A DNA stretch of 64,000 nucleotides from contig NZ_ML660165.1 in NCBI RefSeq assembly GCF_007004725.1, positions 62,001 to 126,000 on the forward strand, read 5' to 3'. Position numbers and translations under genes: made by a program. The notes under the pieces are model-generated. The model was not told the origin of the DNA. It searched no databases and saw nothing but the letters and a program-made list of their open reading frames with translations. Source of the stretch: Aliikangiella coralliicola (GTDB lineage: Bacteria; Pseudomonadota; Gammaproteobacteria; Enterobacterales; Kangiellaceae). This document shows positions 7,932 through 18,477 of the stretch, piece by piece (position 1 is the stretch's first letter; every line of letters starts with the position of its first letter).

Positions 7932-9626
7932 ATGTTAGCAAACCTCAAAATAATTCATAAAGTTTATTTAATGGGCTTTATACAAACAGGCTTCATCATT
8001 CTGATCGGCGTTATCGGTTTGATGACCATGTCTAAAATCGGCGAAGAACTTTTCGATATTGCTGAAGAAGACATTCCAATTAGTCGCTCACTTACCTTAC
8101 TCACCGAGCATCAGCTTCAGCAGGCAATTTTGATAGAACGAGCGCTATTTAAGGGATTTCATGCGGCGCAAAATCATGAAAGCTCTCTTGCCGACTTTCT
8201 AGATTTAAAGGCCAGGATTGCCGAAGATACTAAGAAGATAACGCTAGAAATAAAGCAGCTTGAAGATTTTGTCGGTGAAGCGATTGATAAGGTCCACTCC
8301 GAGGCTGGTGCCAATAAGTTTAGAAATCTACTAGCTGGTTTGAAAAAAGTGGAAATTCAATATGAAGAAGTACAGACTCAGGTTTTTCAGACATTAGAGT
8401 TGATTGAAAATGGCAATTTAGATACTGGCGTCGAAGAAGCAAAAAAAATCGAAAAGCTGATCGATAGTCTGGATAAAGAACTTATTTTAATGTTAAACGA
8501 TATTCAGGATTTTACCTTGCAATCAGCGTTAACTGCTGAACAAGACGAAAAAGATGGAATTAACCTGATTAGTGTTGTATTTGGGATCTCCTTATTAATC
8601 GCCACCATTCTCCCTTTTATAGTCGCCAAATCTATAGCTAACCCTATTAAAAACTTGAGTTATCGTTTAAGTGAAGTAGCTGATGGTGACGGCGATCTGA
8701 CTATGTCGCTGGATGAAGCATCAAAAGATGAAACTGGTGATGCGGCTCGTGCTTTTAATCGTTTTATGACGAAACTAAGAAGTGTTATTGGTGACGTTAA
8801 TGGTTGCACAACAACCTTGGGAAGCTCATCAAGTGTTGCAATGGAAGAAATGCAAGCAACGCTCAAAAATGTTGAGTTGCAACAAGCCGAGACAGAAATG
8901 GTAGCAACAGCTATCGAGGAAATGAGTCGTACCACTCAAGACGTTGCAAAAAACACCGCTGAGGCAGCAGAGGTTGCAGAAACAGTAAAACAGCGTGTTT
9001 CTGAAGGACGAGCGGCAGCGGCGGAAACCCAAGCTATTATCGAACAACTATCAGAAGAAGTTTCGAACACCTCAGCAGTTATCGAAAATCTATCTGAAGA
9101 AACTAAAAGTATTGGAACTGTGCTAGATGCCATTCGAGGTATTGCTGAGCAAACCAATTTGCTCGCGTTAAATGCAGCAATTGAAGCCGCACGTGCAGGA
9201 GATACTGGACGAGGATTTGCAGTTGTCGCTGATGAAGTTCGTTCCCTTGCGCAACGCACCCAAAGTTCAACGGGAGATATTCAGAAATTAGTCGAGACAC
9301 TGCAAAGCGAAGCGAAAAACGCAGTTCAAAGTATGCAAAAAGGCTCAGACAATACCAGGTTATGTTTAGAGAAAAGTACCGCAACAGCCCAAGCTTTTGA
9401 TGACGCAACTCAGTCAGTAACAGAAATTACCGCGTTAAATATTCAGATAGCGACAGCAGCCGAAGAACAATCTTCAGTGGTCGAAGAAATTAACAATAAT
9501 TTACTCAATATTAAATTTGCCGCGGAAAAGACAACAACAGAAGCCCAAAAAACTTCGCAAGCAAACGAACAAATAACTGAACGACTGGTTGAATTGGAAA
9601 CTTGTTTGGGGCAGTTTAGTATTTAG
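7932..9626 (+). CDS. Methyl-accepting chemotaxis protein
   Basis: The 564-residue receptor has a first membrane segment (about 11-31) and a helical periplasmic four-helix-type sensor (about 35-205). A second membrane segment (211-232), a HAMP domain (about 230-283) and a cytoplasmic coiled-coil signalling domain follow. The CheA/CheW-binding tip [20 protein letters not shown] is intact, followed by [18 protein letters not shown]. It senses an unknown ligand and feeds a chemotaxis kinase not encoded here. AAGGA lies 9 bp before ATG 7932, and TATACT at 7903-7908 could be a -10. No C-terminal CheR pentapeptide is seen. Confidence 0.95.
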   Translation: MLANLKIIHKVYLMGFIQTGFIILIGVIGLMTMSKIGEELFDIAEEDIPISRSLTLLTEHQLQQAILIERALFKGFHAAQNHESSLADFLDLKARIAEDTKKITLEIKQLEDFVGEAIDKVHSEAGANKFRNLLAGLKKVEIQYEEVQTQVFQTLELIENGNLDTGVEEAKKIEKLIDSLDKELILMLNDIQDFTLQSALTAEQDEKDGINLISVVFGISLLIATILPFIVAKSIANPIKNLSYRLSEVADGDGDLTMSLDEASKDETGDAARAFNRFMTKLRSVIGDVNGCTTTLGSSSSVAMEEMQATLKNVELQQAETEMVATAIEEMSRTTQDVAKNTAEAAEVAETVKQRVSEGRAAAAETQAIIEQLSEEVSNTSAVIENLSEETKSIGTVLDAIRGIAEQTNLLALNAAIEAARAGDTGRGFAVVADEVRSLAQRTQSSTGDIQKLVETLQSEAKNAVQSMQKGSDNTRLCLEKSTATAQAFDDATQSVTEITALNIQIATAAEEQSSVVEEINNNLLNIKFAAEKTTTEAQKTSQANEQITERLVELETCLGQFSI

Positions 9627-9696
9627 TTTGAATTTTTTTCACACATGAAAAAATGGATGAACCGTATCCCTCGAAATTCACGATTCAATACAAAGT

Positions 9697-9723
9697 GGAA
9701 CCTTCAAATAACTCGAAGGTTCC
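9697..9723. terminator. Bidirectional terminator between convergent genes
   Basis: GGAACCTTC (9697-9705) and GAAGGTTCC (9715-9723) form a perfect 9-bp stem with a 9-nt loop. It sits between the 3' ends of the chemoreceptor gene and the permease gene. Confidence 0.65.
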
Positions 9724-9751
9724 TTAGCAACTTATAGTAAATATTTAGTAT

Positions 9752-12187
9752 TTAATTACTTTTCAAAGCTCGCATTGGCTCAATAGAGCTGGCTTTGTAG
9801 GCTGGCGTAAAACAGGCAACGATTGATACGATTAGTAAAATCGATAACGCCGTAGCGTAAACACCCAAATCAAAGGCTTCACTCTCAAATAAGTATTCAG
9901 TTAGGTGAACTCCGCCGCAAAACGCAGTTATAAACCCGAGTAACAACCCAAGCAGGGTTAACTTTAATCCGTACGTCAGGATAAGTTTGATCACACTCGA
10001 TTTATCTGCGCCAATTGCCATACGGATACCCACTTCTCGGCTACGGATATTTACCAGGTAGCCCATAACTCCGCTAATACCGCTTATGGTAATTAAAAGC
10101 GCGAGCCCAGAAAAAATGCCGAGAAGTTGGGTGACAAATTGCTGTAATGAAATCGAATTATCCACCGCTTGTTGGAGAGATTCTGATTTTGATAATGGCT
10201 GACGACTGTCAAGTTGGGCGACAATGTCTCGAATGTCAGCCGTAAAATCGACTCCCGCTTGTTTCGTTTTAGCGAGGATCCCAAAGTGACCAACCGGAAA
10301 TTGCGCCATTGAGAAATAAATTTGAAAGTCTGCCGGACTCGACAAAAGACGTTCCTTGATATCTCCGACTACTCCGATAATGGTGACCCAATTTTCACCG
10401 TTATCAAAAGATATGCGATGATTAATGGCGCTCTTATTGGGCCACAAGTGTTCGGCGAGTGAGCGATTGATTACCGCGACTCTGCGGGCGGCTTCATCAT
10501 CTTCCACTCGAATAAAGCGTCCTTGTAGTAGCCGCGCGCCAATGGTTTCAAAATACCCATGGCTTACCCGTCGGGTTACCGCGTTTTCTAGAACATCGTC
10601 CGGGTTGTAGTCGCGATCGTCGAGTCGTAATGCTTGACGAAGATTACCGAAGTTTACCGCGACGGTATCCATGGGATAGGTCATGCCTAACCCAACCGAC
10701 TCGACATAAGGCAACTGCTTTACTTCGGATAAAAGCTTTTGTGAAAACTGCCACCTTTGCCGCGGATTTTCGTAAACGCTCCAATTAAGATCCATCTGGA
10801 CGATTTCAACCTTTTCTGAGTTAAATCCACCATCGACGTTTTGTAGTTTATTCAGGCTCTTGAGCGACAAACCGGCACCAACCAACAAGGTAAGAGAGAG
10901 AGCAAATTGGAAAACCAATAGGCTATTGCGCACAACGCCATTGCGAGTCGAAAAAGATGCCTTCCCGCCTTCTTTCAGCGCGCTAGTCAGATTAGGCTGA
11001 CTCAAACTCGGCATGAGACCAGAAATAATCCCAGCGAGTATTGATACGACGAGCGCGAATAACATCACGTTGGTATCGAGCGAAATTTCACTCGCGAGTG
11101 AAGTAAAATGGCTGGCGAAAGATTTAAGGAAGTCGAGTCCCAGGTATGCCGCGGTCAACCCAAGCAAACCACCCACCAAAGCCAACAAAATACTTTCGGT
11201 CAGTAATAGCTGCGCCAAGCGCCAGCGACTTGCCCCCAAGCTGGCGCGCACGGCAAATTCCCTTTGACGTTTCGCGTGTTGTGATAAAGTTAAGTTGGTG
11301 ACATTCGCGCACGCGATCAAAAAGAGCAGTAAAGTCGTCGCCAGTAGCGTGAGCAAATAAGGACGATTTTCTTTCACCAGTTCTTCATTTAAGCTCAAAA
11401 CTTGTGCATCGAGAGGGCTCTGGTTGGTGTAAGCGTCAGGATAAGCTTGGTATAAGCGATCGGAGATACTGGACAGCTCCTGGTTTACCTGGGTGAAGGT
11501 GGCCTCGGATTTGAGTTTGGCAAAGCTCCTCATCATGCGCATGCCACGATTGGTTAGCGCGCCTTCGCTGGATCGCCAGGGACAGGAAGGCACCGCCATA
11601 TACACATCATTTACATCTGGAAACTGCGGAAAGTGAGGTAGCACACCGATAACTTTATGCGCACGGTTATTCATTTCCACCGAAAGATTAGTGATATCTT
11701 TGCGACCAGCGAATTCCTTTTGCCAAAATTCATACGTCAAGATAACTAGTGGTTCGGCGCCGATGGCGTCTTCATCGGTATTAAATAGGCGGCCCAGGAT
11801 GGGTTGGATCCCCAGAATATCAAAAAAGTTTGCCGATACAACGCCCGTTCGGACGCGAAGCGGGTCGTCCTGCCCATACATAGTAAAGGTCATGTTATGG
11901 TATTCTGCGATCGATTCGAAGTTGCTGGACTGCTCGCGGTAGTCGAATAATTCGGGCACGGAAAGCCCGAGTCGCCTACCGGTATTTTTCTCTATCTGCT
12001 CTAGTATTACCAGGCGATCGCTATCGTCAAAAGGCGTCGCCTGTAGCAATAAACCATTAACCACCGAAAATATTGCGCTCGTCGCGCCAATCCCTAACGC
12101 TAGCATTAGTACGATTACCAGGGTTGAAATGGGTTGGGCGCGAAATCGGCCAAGTGCGTAGCGGATGTCGAGTTCGATATTTTCCAT
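9752..12187 (-). CDS. ABC transporter permease, duplicated MacB/FtsX type (ADOP-like)
   Basis: This 811-residue permease has two MacB-like halves. Each half starts with a membrane helix (about 20-42 and 418-440), followed by a periplasmic core domain and an FtsX block of three helices (about 275-390 and 690-805). Such duplicated permeases work as a single chain with a LolD/MacB-type ATPase, extruding or mechanically transmitting rather than importing. The gene's ATG overlaps the ATPase stop by one base (TAATG), so the two are translationally coupled. With the HlyD-like adaptor and the LytTR pair upstream it forms an export module, probably for a peptide, antimicrobial or lipid; the substrate is unknown. 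Confidence 0.85.
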   Translation of the reverse strand: MENIELDIRYALGRFRAQPISTLVIVLMLALGIGATSAIFSVVNGLLLQATPFDDSDRLVILEQIEKNTGRRLGLSVPELFDYREQSSNFESIAEYHNMTFTMYGQDDPLRVRTGVVSANFFDILGIQPILGRLFNTDEDAIGAEPLVILTYEFWQKEFAGRKDITNLSVEMNNRAHKVIGVLPHFPQFPDVNDVYMAVPSCPWRSSEGALTNRGMRMMRSFAKLKSEATFTQVNQELSSISDRLYQAYPDAYTNQSPLDAQVLSLNEELVKENRPYLLTLLATTLLLFLIACANVTNLTLSQHAKRQREFAVRASLGASRWRLAQLLLTESILLALVGGLLGLTAAYLGLDFLKSFASHFTSLASEISLDTNVMLFALVVSILAGIISGLMPSLSQPNLTSALKEGGKASFSTRNGVVRNSLLVFQFALSLTLLVGAGLSLKSLNKLQNVDGGFNSEKVEIVQMDLNWSVYENPRQRWQFSQKLLSEVKQLPYVESVGLGMTYPMDTVAVNFGNLRQALRLDDRDYNPDDVLENAVTRRVSHGYFETIGARLLQGRFIRVEDDEAARRVAVINRSLAEHLWPNKSAINHRISFDNGENWVTIIGVVGDIKERLLSSPADFQIYFSMAQFPVGHFGILAKTKQAGVDFTADIRDIVAQLDSRQPLSKSESLQQAVDNSISLQQFVTQLLGIFSGLALLITISGISGVMGYLVNIRSREVGIRMAIGADKSSVIKLILTYGLKLTLLGLLLGFITAFCGGVHLTEYLFESEAFDLGVYATALSILLIVSIVACFTPAYKASSIEPMRALKSN

Positions 12188-12963
12188 TAGCTCACCTCAG
12201 CTGTTGCTATTACGACGCTATGAGGCGTAACAGACTCACTCACTGTACCTGAAGTCACAGAAGCCAAGTGAGATTGGTCGCTCGATTCCGCTAACTGGCC
12301 ATCGACCAATTGAACGACGCGCTTAGCAAAATTAGCGTAGCGACTGTCGTGTGTCACCATACAAATTGTTACACCATCGCGGTTAAGCTCGGCTAATAAC
12401 TGCATTACCGAGTCGCCGTTTTTAGAATCTAAATTACCCGTCGGTTCGTCAGCTAAAAGTAAAGATGGACTACCAACTATCGCTCGGGCAACCGCAACCC
12501 TTTGTTGTTGACCACCGGATAATTGGGTGGGTAAATGACGTGCGTGTTCTAGCATATTCACTTTTTCGAGTACTTGCTGAACAAGTGGATGTCGCTCGGC
12601 TTTTTTTACACCGCGATAAATTAGCGGTAGCTCGACGTTTTGCCAGACAGTCATATCGCCAATTAAATTAAAGTCCTGAAATATAAATCCGATTTCTTTA
12701 TTTCTGACTTTTGCAATTTGCGCCTGGCTCAGCTGGCTGACTTCTACGCCGCTAATGGTATAGTCGCCACTGCTCGGTTTGTCGAGTAAGCCAATGATTG
12801 AAAGCAGCGTAGACTTACCGCCGCCCGAAGGTCCCTGGATCGAGAGGTAGTCGCCTTGATTGATCGAAAGGTTAACTTGTTCCAACGCAGAAGTCGTTAC
12901 ACCTTCACCAGGAAAAACTTTACTCAGATTTTTAATCTCGATAATAGGTTGATTCTTCGTCAT
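12187..12963 (-). CDS. ABC transporter ATP-binding protein (MacB/LolD class)
   Basis: The 258-residue ATPase has Walker A GPSGGGKST (about 43-51), a Q-loop in FIFQDFNLIGDMT, signature LSGGQQQR, Walker B LLLADEPTGNLD and the H-loop VTHD. This is the LolD/MacB/FtsE subclass that partners FtsX-like permeases. Residues after about 225 form a Ser/Thr/Val-rich tail unusual for the family. The start is ATG 12963, since GAGGAAGG lies 5 bp upstream; a TTG five codons earlier falls inside that ribosome site. It is coupled to the permease downstream. Confidence 0.95.
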   Translation of the reverse strand: MTKNQPIIEIKNLSKVFPGEGVTTSALEQVNLSINQGDYLSIQGPSGGGKSTLLSIIGLLDKPSSGDYTISGVEVSQLSQAQIAKVRNKEIGFIFQDFNLIGDMTVWQNVELPLIYRGVKKAERHPLVQQVLEKVNMLEHARHLPTQLSGGQQQRVAVARAIVGSPSLLLADEPTGNLDSKNGDSVMQLLAELNRDGVTICMVTHDSRYANFAKRVVQLVDGQLAESSDQSHLASVTSGTVSESVTPHSVVIATAEVS

Positions 12964-13053
12964 ATTGGCCTTCCTCAAATAAATAAAAGTGAAAAAATAA
13001 AGGAGAAAATATGTGGTTTTGCTCGGGTAAAAAATTGTTGTCTACAGATCTCA

Positions 13054-14307
13054 TTAATAAATATCTAACTTATCAACTGATTCGTATTGCGATAAATCGG
13101 AAAGAATCACTTTTTCGCCGGCGTTGATCCCGGTGAGTAATTGCACGCTCGAAACCGAACTCGCACCGAATGTCACTGGCGTTTTCACCGCGACGGTTTC
13201 ATCTTCGAGTTTGAATAGAAAAGCGTTAGAGGACTGGCGCCAGTTGGCCGGCTTATCCACAAGCAGAACGTTTTCAAGGCGCTCGATTTCGACCCTACCT
13301 TCCACCCGCAGGTCGGGACGCGCTTCCGTTGGTAATTGTGCCGGTAAAATAACGTCAACTGTCACAGTGCCATTAACTACTGCTGGGTCGATGCGGGAAA
13401 CACTTCCCTGGATTTTGCTGCGTCGTGTGTCGATAATGACGCTTTGCCCGATCTGAATATCTTTTACCTGGCCTTCCTGGATTCTGAGCTCGGCTTTGAG
13501 GTTTTTCTGGCTGGCGACTTCCGCTAATTGCGTGCCCATTGTGACTTGCTGTCCAACTTCCACAGACACGCTTTGCAATATGCCGCCCATTCCGGCTTTT
13601 ACTTGTAATGAATCTACTTGGTCAGTCAATAGTTCGACTTGTAATTCCAGCTGTGCAATGCGAGCTTCTTCTACGTTTAATAAGCTTTCTTGTAATGCAG
13701 GTAATCGCTGCAGGCGAAACTGTTCGATTTCCAACTGGCGAGTCAGCTGTTCACGGCGCAAAACGGCTTCCTCATATTGATAGTCGGGAATTACTTTTTC
13801 GGCGTGTAGTTTTTGTTTGGCAGACAAGTCCTGAATGGCTTGTTTTTTTTCTATCTCTAATAGTTTGACGCTAGCCTTTTGTTCCTGAAGTGCAGTTTTC
13901 TGTTGTTCCACCAGCGCGTGAAGTTGCGCTCGGGCCACTTTGAGATCTAGCTGGGCGCGTTTATGTTGTTGCACCAGGTCGGGCGACTCTAGAACCAATA
14001 TCACGTTGTTTGGATCTACCTGAGCGCCGGGTAATAAAATACGTTTTACCACACGTGCGTTAGTCCTTGCTGAAAGCCATTGTTTTTCATTAGGCACCAG
14101 GTTTCCCGGCGCGCGAACATCGCGGATCAGTTCACCATATTTAACTTGACCGATATAAATATTTTTCGCGTCGATCGTCGCTTGCGCTTGTTCTGATTGA
14201 TTCACAGCGAATAGAACAACCACGACAATTAAAACTAGCGAACTCAGGCTTATTATTTTGAAGCGCGAGTTTTTAGGCTGGGACTGGAATTCAGCAAGGG
14301 TTTTCAT
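13054..14307 (-). CDS. HlyD/MacA-type periplasmic adaptor (membrane fusion protein)
   Basis: The 417-residue protein has an N-terminal membrane anchor (about 17-36, SLSSLVLIVVVVLFAV). A lipoyl/barrel-sandwich half (VRAPGNLVPNEKQW), a long alpha-helical hairpin rich in Glu/Gln/Lys (about 110-230), a second lipoyl half (VKAGMGGILQSVSV) and a beta-barrel region follow. Such adaptors bridge an inner-membrane pump to the outer membrane or stabilise the periplasmic funnel. It lies 90 bp upstream of the ATPase gene. ATG 14307 is preferred because it puts the anchor near the N-terminus; an in-frame ATG at 14358 would add 17 residues. The outer-membrane partner is not in this window. Confidence 0.8.
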   Translation of the reverse strand: MKTLAEFQSQPKNSRFKIISLSSLVLIVVVVLFAVNQSEQAQATIDAKNIYIGQVKYGELIRDVRAPGNLVPNEKQWLSARTNARVVKRILLPGAQVDPNNVILVLESPDLVQQHKRAQLDLKVARAQLHALVEQQKTALQEQKASVKLLEIEKKQAIQDLSAKQKLHAEKVIPDYQYEEAVLRREQLTRQLEIEQFRLQRLPALQESLLNVEEARIAQLELQVELLTDQVDSLQVKAGMGGILQSVSVEVGQQVTMGTQLAEVASQKNLKAELRIQEGQVKDIQIGQSVIIDTRRSKIQGSVSRIDPAVVNGTVTVDVILPAQLPTEARPDLRVEGRVEIERLENVLLVDKPANWRQSSNAFLFKLEDETVAVKTPVTFGASSVSSVQLLTGINAGEKVILSDLSQYESVDKLDIY

Positions 14308-14513
14308 GGCAATAGCAATACTCGTAGACGGGGACAGTTTTGATCCTAAAAAAATCATCGGAGAATTGCAGTCGCTAATCGTTGAGGCTCAGAAAGGTCA
14401 AGTTAAGAAGCAGAAATGTACGATGAATAATGAGTCGTTTAAGACCTAAAAATTGCGTTTAACTACAGTGGTAAATTGCGAAATGGCATTAGTCAATAAA
14501 AATACTAACCGCA

Positions 14514-15305
14514 TCAACCCAGCGCATTCAGTCGCTCATAGAGTGCGTCGCGATAATTTCGGCTTAGTTTTACTCGTGTGTCGTCGCGTAAGATTATTTG
14601 GTAATCGCCGCTATCCTGAGCAATCAATTCGCGCACATATTCCAAGTTAACGATGCAAGAACGATGAACCCGCTGAAAGCCTTGCGAAGTTAACCGCTGT
14701 TCCATATTTTTCATTGTCTCCCTGACCAGGTGCGTTTTCTTTAACGTATGGACGCTCACATAGTCACCTTCGGCTTTGATCGAATAAATATCTTCCGCTT
14801 TTAATAGATAGACATGACCACCCGAACGAATAACTAACCGATCCTGTGTTTGACTTTCGCCCTGGTTGGCGAGCGGGGGAGCGGGCAAGGCCGCGTTTAA
14901 TAGCTCACTGAGTTGCTGGCCACGATTGGATATCCGGTTTTTAAATATTTCTTCTTTCGCATGTGCCAGACTTTCTTCAAAGCGTTCATCCTCAACGGGT
15001 TTGAGTAAATAATCGGCAGCGTGAATTCGGAATGCTTCGATCGCGTGCTCATCATATGCGGTTAAAAATATTACCGTGGGCATACGCTCAACCCCTACCG
15101 CGTTAATCACGTCGAATCCAGTCACTTTGGGCATCTTAATATCCAAAAAAACCAGGTCAGGTTTGAGTGACAAGATACTGCGGATGGCGTCGCTCCCGTT
15201 GCCGCATTCACCGACAACTTCAATATCGGTATGGCGTTCAATTCGCAGCAGTACACCTTCTCGTGCAAGCGGTTCATCATCAACAATTAAAACGCGAATT
15301 TTCAT
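14514..15305 (-). CDS. LytTR-family response regulator
   Basis: The 263-residue regulator has a receiver domain with acidic D9/D10, phospho-acceptor D55 (FLDIKMPK) and the conserved K of LLKPVED. A linker leads to a LytTR DNA-binding domain from about 150, with VHRSCIVNLEYV near 220. It overlaps the sensor kinase gene by 4 bp (ATGA), so the two form a translationally coupled pair. The export genes follow about 200 bp downstream on the same strand and are the likely target. LytTR proteins bind short direct repeats; I could not pick out a confident site. Confidence 0.9.
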   Translation of the reverse strand: MKIRVLIVDDEPLAREGVLLRIERHTDIEVVGECGNGSDAIRSILSLKPDLVFLDIKMPKVTGFDVINAVGVERMPTVIFLTAYDEHAIEAFRIHAADYLLKPVEDERFEESLAHAKEEIFKNRISNRGQQLSELLNAALPAPPLANQGESQTQDRLVIRSGGHVYLLKAEDIYSIKAEGDYVSVHTLKKTHLVRETMKNMEQRLTSQGFQRVHRSCIVNLEYVRELIAQDSGDYQIILRDDTRVKLSRNYRDALYERLNALG

Positions 15306-16465
15306 GCGATATGTCCCGATTTATCTGCTTCGACTAGTTCAATATTTGGTGGAGTCACTGGTACTTCAATAGTCACTTTAACGCCACCGCTGGGGCGACT
15401 GTTTATTTCAAATCGATGATGGTTAGGATAAATTTGCGCCAGTCTGGCACGAACGTTTGAAATACCGATCCCTTCTTTGTAGTGTCTGCTATCGCTAAAA
15501 TTGCAGCCGACGCCGTCATCACTAATTTTAATTGTAACCTTGTCGGCGGTACATTGACATTGAATGGTCAAAATACCAGGGCCCTCTTTTTCACCTAAGC
15601 CGTGCTGGACCGCATTCTCTACCAAAGGTTGTAATAACATACTGGGGAATTTAACCCCCATAGCCTTTGACTCATATTCTTCAATCACCGTTAATCGATC
15701 ACCAAATCGAACCTTTTCTATCGCCAGGTATTGTCCCAGGTGGTCTAACTCTTCGGCGAGCGAAACCCAATGACCTTCGCTTTCTTCGAGGGACTGCCTG
15801 AAAAACCGGCTAAGGCGATTGATCATTTCGTTAGCCTGTTGTTGTTCCGATTTCATCACTAAAACCGAAATCACGTTTAAGGTGTTAAACAAAAAATGCG
15901 GATTAATTTGCATTTTTAGTGTCTGAAGTTGTGATTGCATCAAACGGTTACTCAACTGAGTGGCTACCAACTCTTTTTGTTGGGCGAGCTCTGAGAAGTT
16001 TTTAATATTAACGCTCGCGATAAAAAAAGTGTAGATGATCAAGTTAAACAGAAATACCGAGTCGCCGAACAGAAAGTGACCAATATGCTGCCAGGGTTCA
16101 TAGGTTTTCATGGTCTCCGGCATAGTTTCAAAAAAATGATAGTGGAAGCTGATTACACCAACTTCGACAATCGATATCGAGATTAAAATAAGCGTGTGCA
16201 ATATTAATGCTTTTGACCAGTTTTGTGGCGTAATCGGAAAGCGGCGACCGATCCAGATCACCAGTGGCGTCATAATAACCCAGGGAAGCCAAATTTTTAA
16301 AACCAGAAACTCCAGATAAGGCCAAAACTGATGTTTATAATTATGTATGGTCAGCAACCCCGACACCTGTGATAGCAGATTGTAGACCACTAACCCAACC
16401 AGAATGGAGCTGATTAGGGTAAAAGCGATCTTGTAATCGGTTTTAGCGTCAGATTGAAATGACAT
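15302..16465 (-). CDS. LytS/YehU-type membrane sensor histidine kinase
   Basis: The 387-residue kinase has four membrane segments in its first 160 residues, a coiled linker, and the His_kinase motif INPHFLFNTLNVISVLV with the phospho-acceptor His at about 186. A HATPase domain follows with the N-box (LLQPLVENAVQHGL) and DDGVGCNF. There is almost no periplasmic domain, so it may sense a stimulus in the membrane, as kinases next to peptide-export ABC modules do. It is the first gene of the minus-strand cluster. The stop overlaps the regulator start. Confidence 0.9.
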   Translation of the reverse strand: MSFQSDAKTDYKIAFTLISSILVGLVVYNLLSQVSGLLTIHNYKHQFWPYLEFLVLKIWLPWVIMTPLVIWIGRRFPITPQNWSKALILHTLILISISIVEVGVISFHYHFFETMPETMKTYEPWQHIGHFLFGDSVFLFNLIIYTFFIASVNIKNFSELAQQKELVATQLSNRLMQSQLQTLKMQINPHFLFNTLNVISVLVMKSEQQQANEMINRLSRFFRQSLEESEGHWVSLAEELDHLGQYLAIEKVRFGDRLTVIEEYESKAMGVKFPSMLLQPLVENAVQHGLGEKEGPGILTIQCQCTADKVTIKISDDGVGCNFSDSRHYKEGIGISNVRARLAQIYPNHHRFEINSRPSGGVKVTIEVPVTPPNIELVEADKSGHIA

Positions 16466-17033
16466 TTGCGTTTGGGTAGTTGTTAATCTTACTACTAGCT
16501 TAGCGAATTATTGCCGCGCTCGGTAGGGGGGAGTGTTAAGAGGGCCGAATTTGTCGGTAAGCTGCAGAAAGCTACGACAAGTGGTTTTTACGCTATTCCC
16601 GATACGGCCTTTTCTCGGATTAAAAGTCGTGCAGTTATCGCGTTCGTAATACTTTCAAAATTTGGTACCCAATGGACCCTGGCACTTTTAATACCTATAC
16701 ATTGACCTGTTCACCGATATCTTCTTTTACTGTTCCTGATGGCTATAACTAGCTCTCTGTTGAAACCGGTTGGCTTGCGCATGCTTTTCATTTTTTCATG
16801 TTATGGATTCAAATAGTCAGTGCCCCACTTAACTTTTACCGGAGAGTGGCCAGTTGGATGTCAGCTTTTCGGATAATAAAATGGTAAAAGTTTGAGGTCA
16901 TTGGCTGGCAGTTTTGTGATGGTAACAGCCTAATCCTAAATTGCCATTGTCCGCTACAAGCTAAATTAAAAACTGTCAGATTATATGTAACTACTAAATT
17001 CAATTGTGTCAGATAGTGTTCAGACTAATTCAA
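16466..17033. other. 568-bp region between the kinase and a secreted-protein gene
   Basis: Both flanking genes are on the minus strand, so this holds the kinase promoter and the 3' flank of the secreted-protein gene. A 64-codon plus-strand frame at 16511-16705 has no recognisable domain and no clear ribosome site. I see no RNA gene or repeat. Confidence 0.45.
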
Positions 17034-18203
17034 CTAATGACACATTTCAGTATAAGTAGCACGAGGATAAGTCACAGTTACTTTTTTCATCGTAATTACG
17101 ATAGTTCCGTTGGCCCAGGTCGCGCTCTGTGTCCAATAACTAAATGTGACCATATCGCCGCTATAGGAATTCCCACCTGAACATTGACCTGCAAACCCCG
17201 CGTTAACTCCTCTTTGATCACTAATTGGTGTCGCAATTAACCGCATAACAGTTTCCATTTCCTCAAAAAAACAAGCGTCTTGTTCATCAAAAATATTTTC
17301 TCCGACGCGAGTTAGTGGCCCCCAATGACCTGCTCGGGAAAAATAATTACTCAATCGATATCGAGTGTTTAGCGCACCTCTAGGTGGTGTATAGCTATTA
17401 TCCAGGTCCAGATAAGGTTCTTGCCCCTGAAAGACATAACGAGCCGTTCCGCCATCGCTAAAATCAATGTCAGCATACTGCCCAGTTGTCCAGGTGTAAC
17501 CACCTCCCACTGTTCCGTTGATACCACCAGAACCTATACTAAAACTGCCGTTGACTTGCCTGATAGCATTTTCTCGCCGTTCGTAAACAGGATAGTTTCC
17601 TTCCTTTATTTGCTCTTGGAGATAGTTACTAACCTCATTTTTTAATGCGTCCATCGAACTGTCCATCAACTCACTACCTTCACCTTGCTCGCAATCAGGT
17701 TTATTCGAAGAATCATTATCAGCAATCACCATTTTCGCTTTTGGGATAGCTCGATTACCGCCGTTTGTGGCTTCGAAATTTTCTGCGAAACTTATTAACT
17801 GTTGAGCAATTTCAGCACGACCTTCGCTGACAATACGAGATAACTCAATATCATTGCTATTTAGAGATAGTTTTTTGATCAATAACCCATTATTACTATT
17901 GGAAGCCTGAAATTTGATGAGTTTGCCGTGGGAGTCATTGGCAAAATAATGAATTTCTGGATAATTTGGCGGAACAATTGCGATTATTGGTTCACATTGG
18001 TCGCCTCTTGGCGCAAGAACATTCGAATGTATAAATTCACAAGAAGATGGGTCCATGACTTTCGTATAATGACGAGTGATCATCCCACGTAAAACATTAT
18101 CTTTGGTATTAGCGGCGTAACTCAGAAAACTCTGAGCGAATAAATGACTGGCGGAAAATAAAATTAAAGCCAAGCCCAGAAACGATTGAATTAGTAGCTT
18201 CAT
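17034..18203 (-). CDS. Secreted protein of unknown function
   Basis: The 389-residue product has a clear signal peptide (residues 1-23, ending SASHLFAQ). I recognise no domain in the mature part. It has an acidic, Ser/Asn-rich middle (about 160-190), a Gly-rich stretch GSFSIGSGGINGTVGGGYTW (about 221-240), and seven Cys, most of them in pairs that could form disulfides. The C-terminus is beta-strand-like and ends in a Cys-His pair. No close neighbour shares its strand and spacing, so context does not help. Periplasmic or extracellular location is inferred from the signal peptide only. Confidence 0.7.
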   Translation of the reverse strand: MKLLIQSFLGLALILFSASHLFAQSFLSYAANTKDNVLRGMITRHYTKVMDPSSCEFIHSNVLAPRGDQCEPIIAIVPPNYPEIHYFANDSHGKLIKFQASNSNNGLLIKKLSLNSNDIELSRIVSEGRAEIAQQLISFAENFEATNGGNRAIPKAKMVIADNDSSNKPDCEQGEGSELMDSSMDALKNEVSNYLQEQIKEGNYPVYERRENAIRQVNGSFSIGSGGINGTVGGGYTWTTGQYADIDFSDGGTARYVFQGQEPYLDLDNSYTPPRGALNTRYRLSNYFSRAGHWGPLTRVGENIFDEQDACFFEEMETVMRLIATPISDQRGVNAGFAGQCSGGNSYSGDMVTFSYWTQSATWANGTIVITMKKVTVTYPRATYTEMCH

Positions 18204-18477
18204 GGTATTTCCTTATAGCTTTCTTTAAGTTAAAAACCTATCCCTTGGCGAAGACTATTATAGTACCTAAGATAGAGTCCAATCTTTTTGTGAACAATTT
18301 AAAATTTAATCTCCTTAATCAATAAGATAATATTCCAATTTAATTATTTGGGATAAAGAATGCAGCAAAGTGTCGGCGCAATAAGTTTAAGCGAGAACTA
18401 GACAAAAAATAAAGGAGGACAATTTGCGATAAGTTTTTTTTCTGATGTGACTCGAACATCACAGGTAACATTCGAAC

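Noticed and set aside
16511-16705. 64-codon plus-strand frame as a gene
   Set aside because: No domain, no ribosome site, and no signal or composition typical of a gene.
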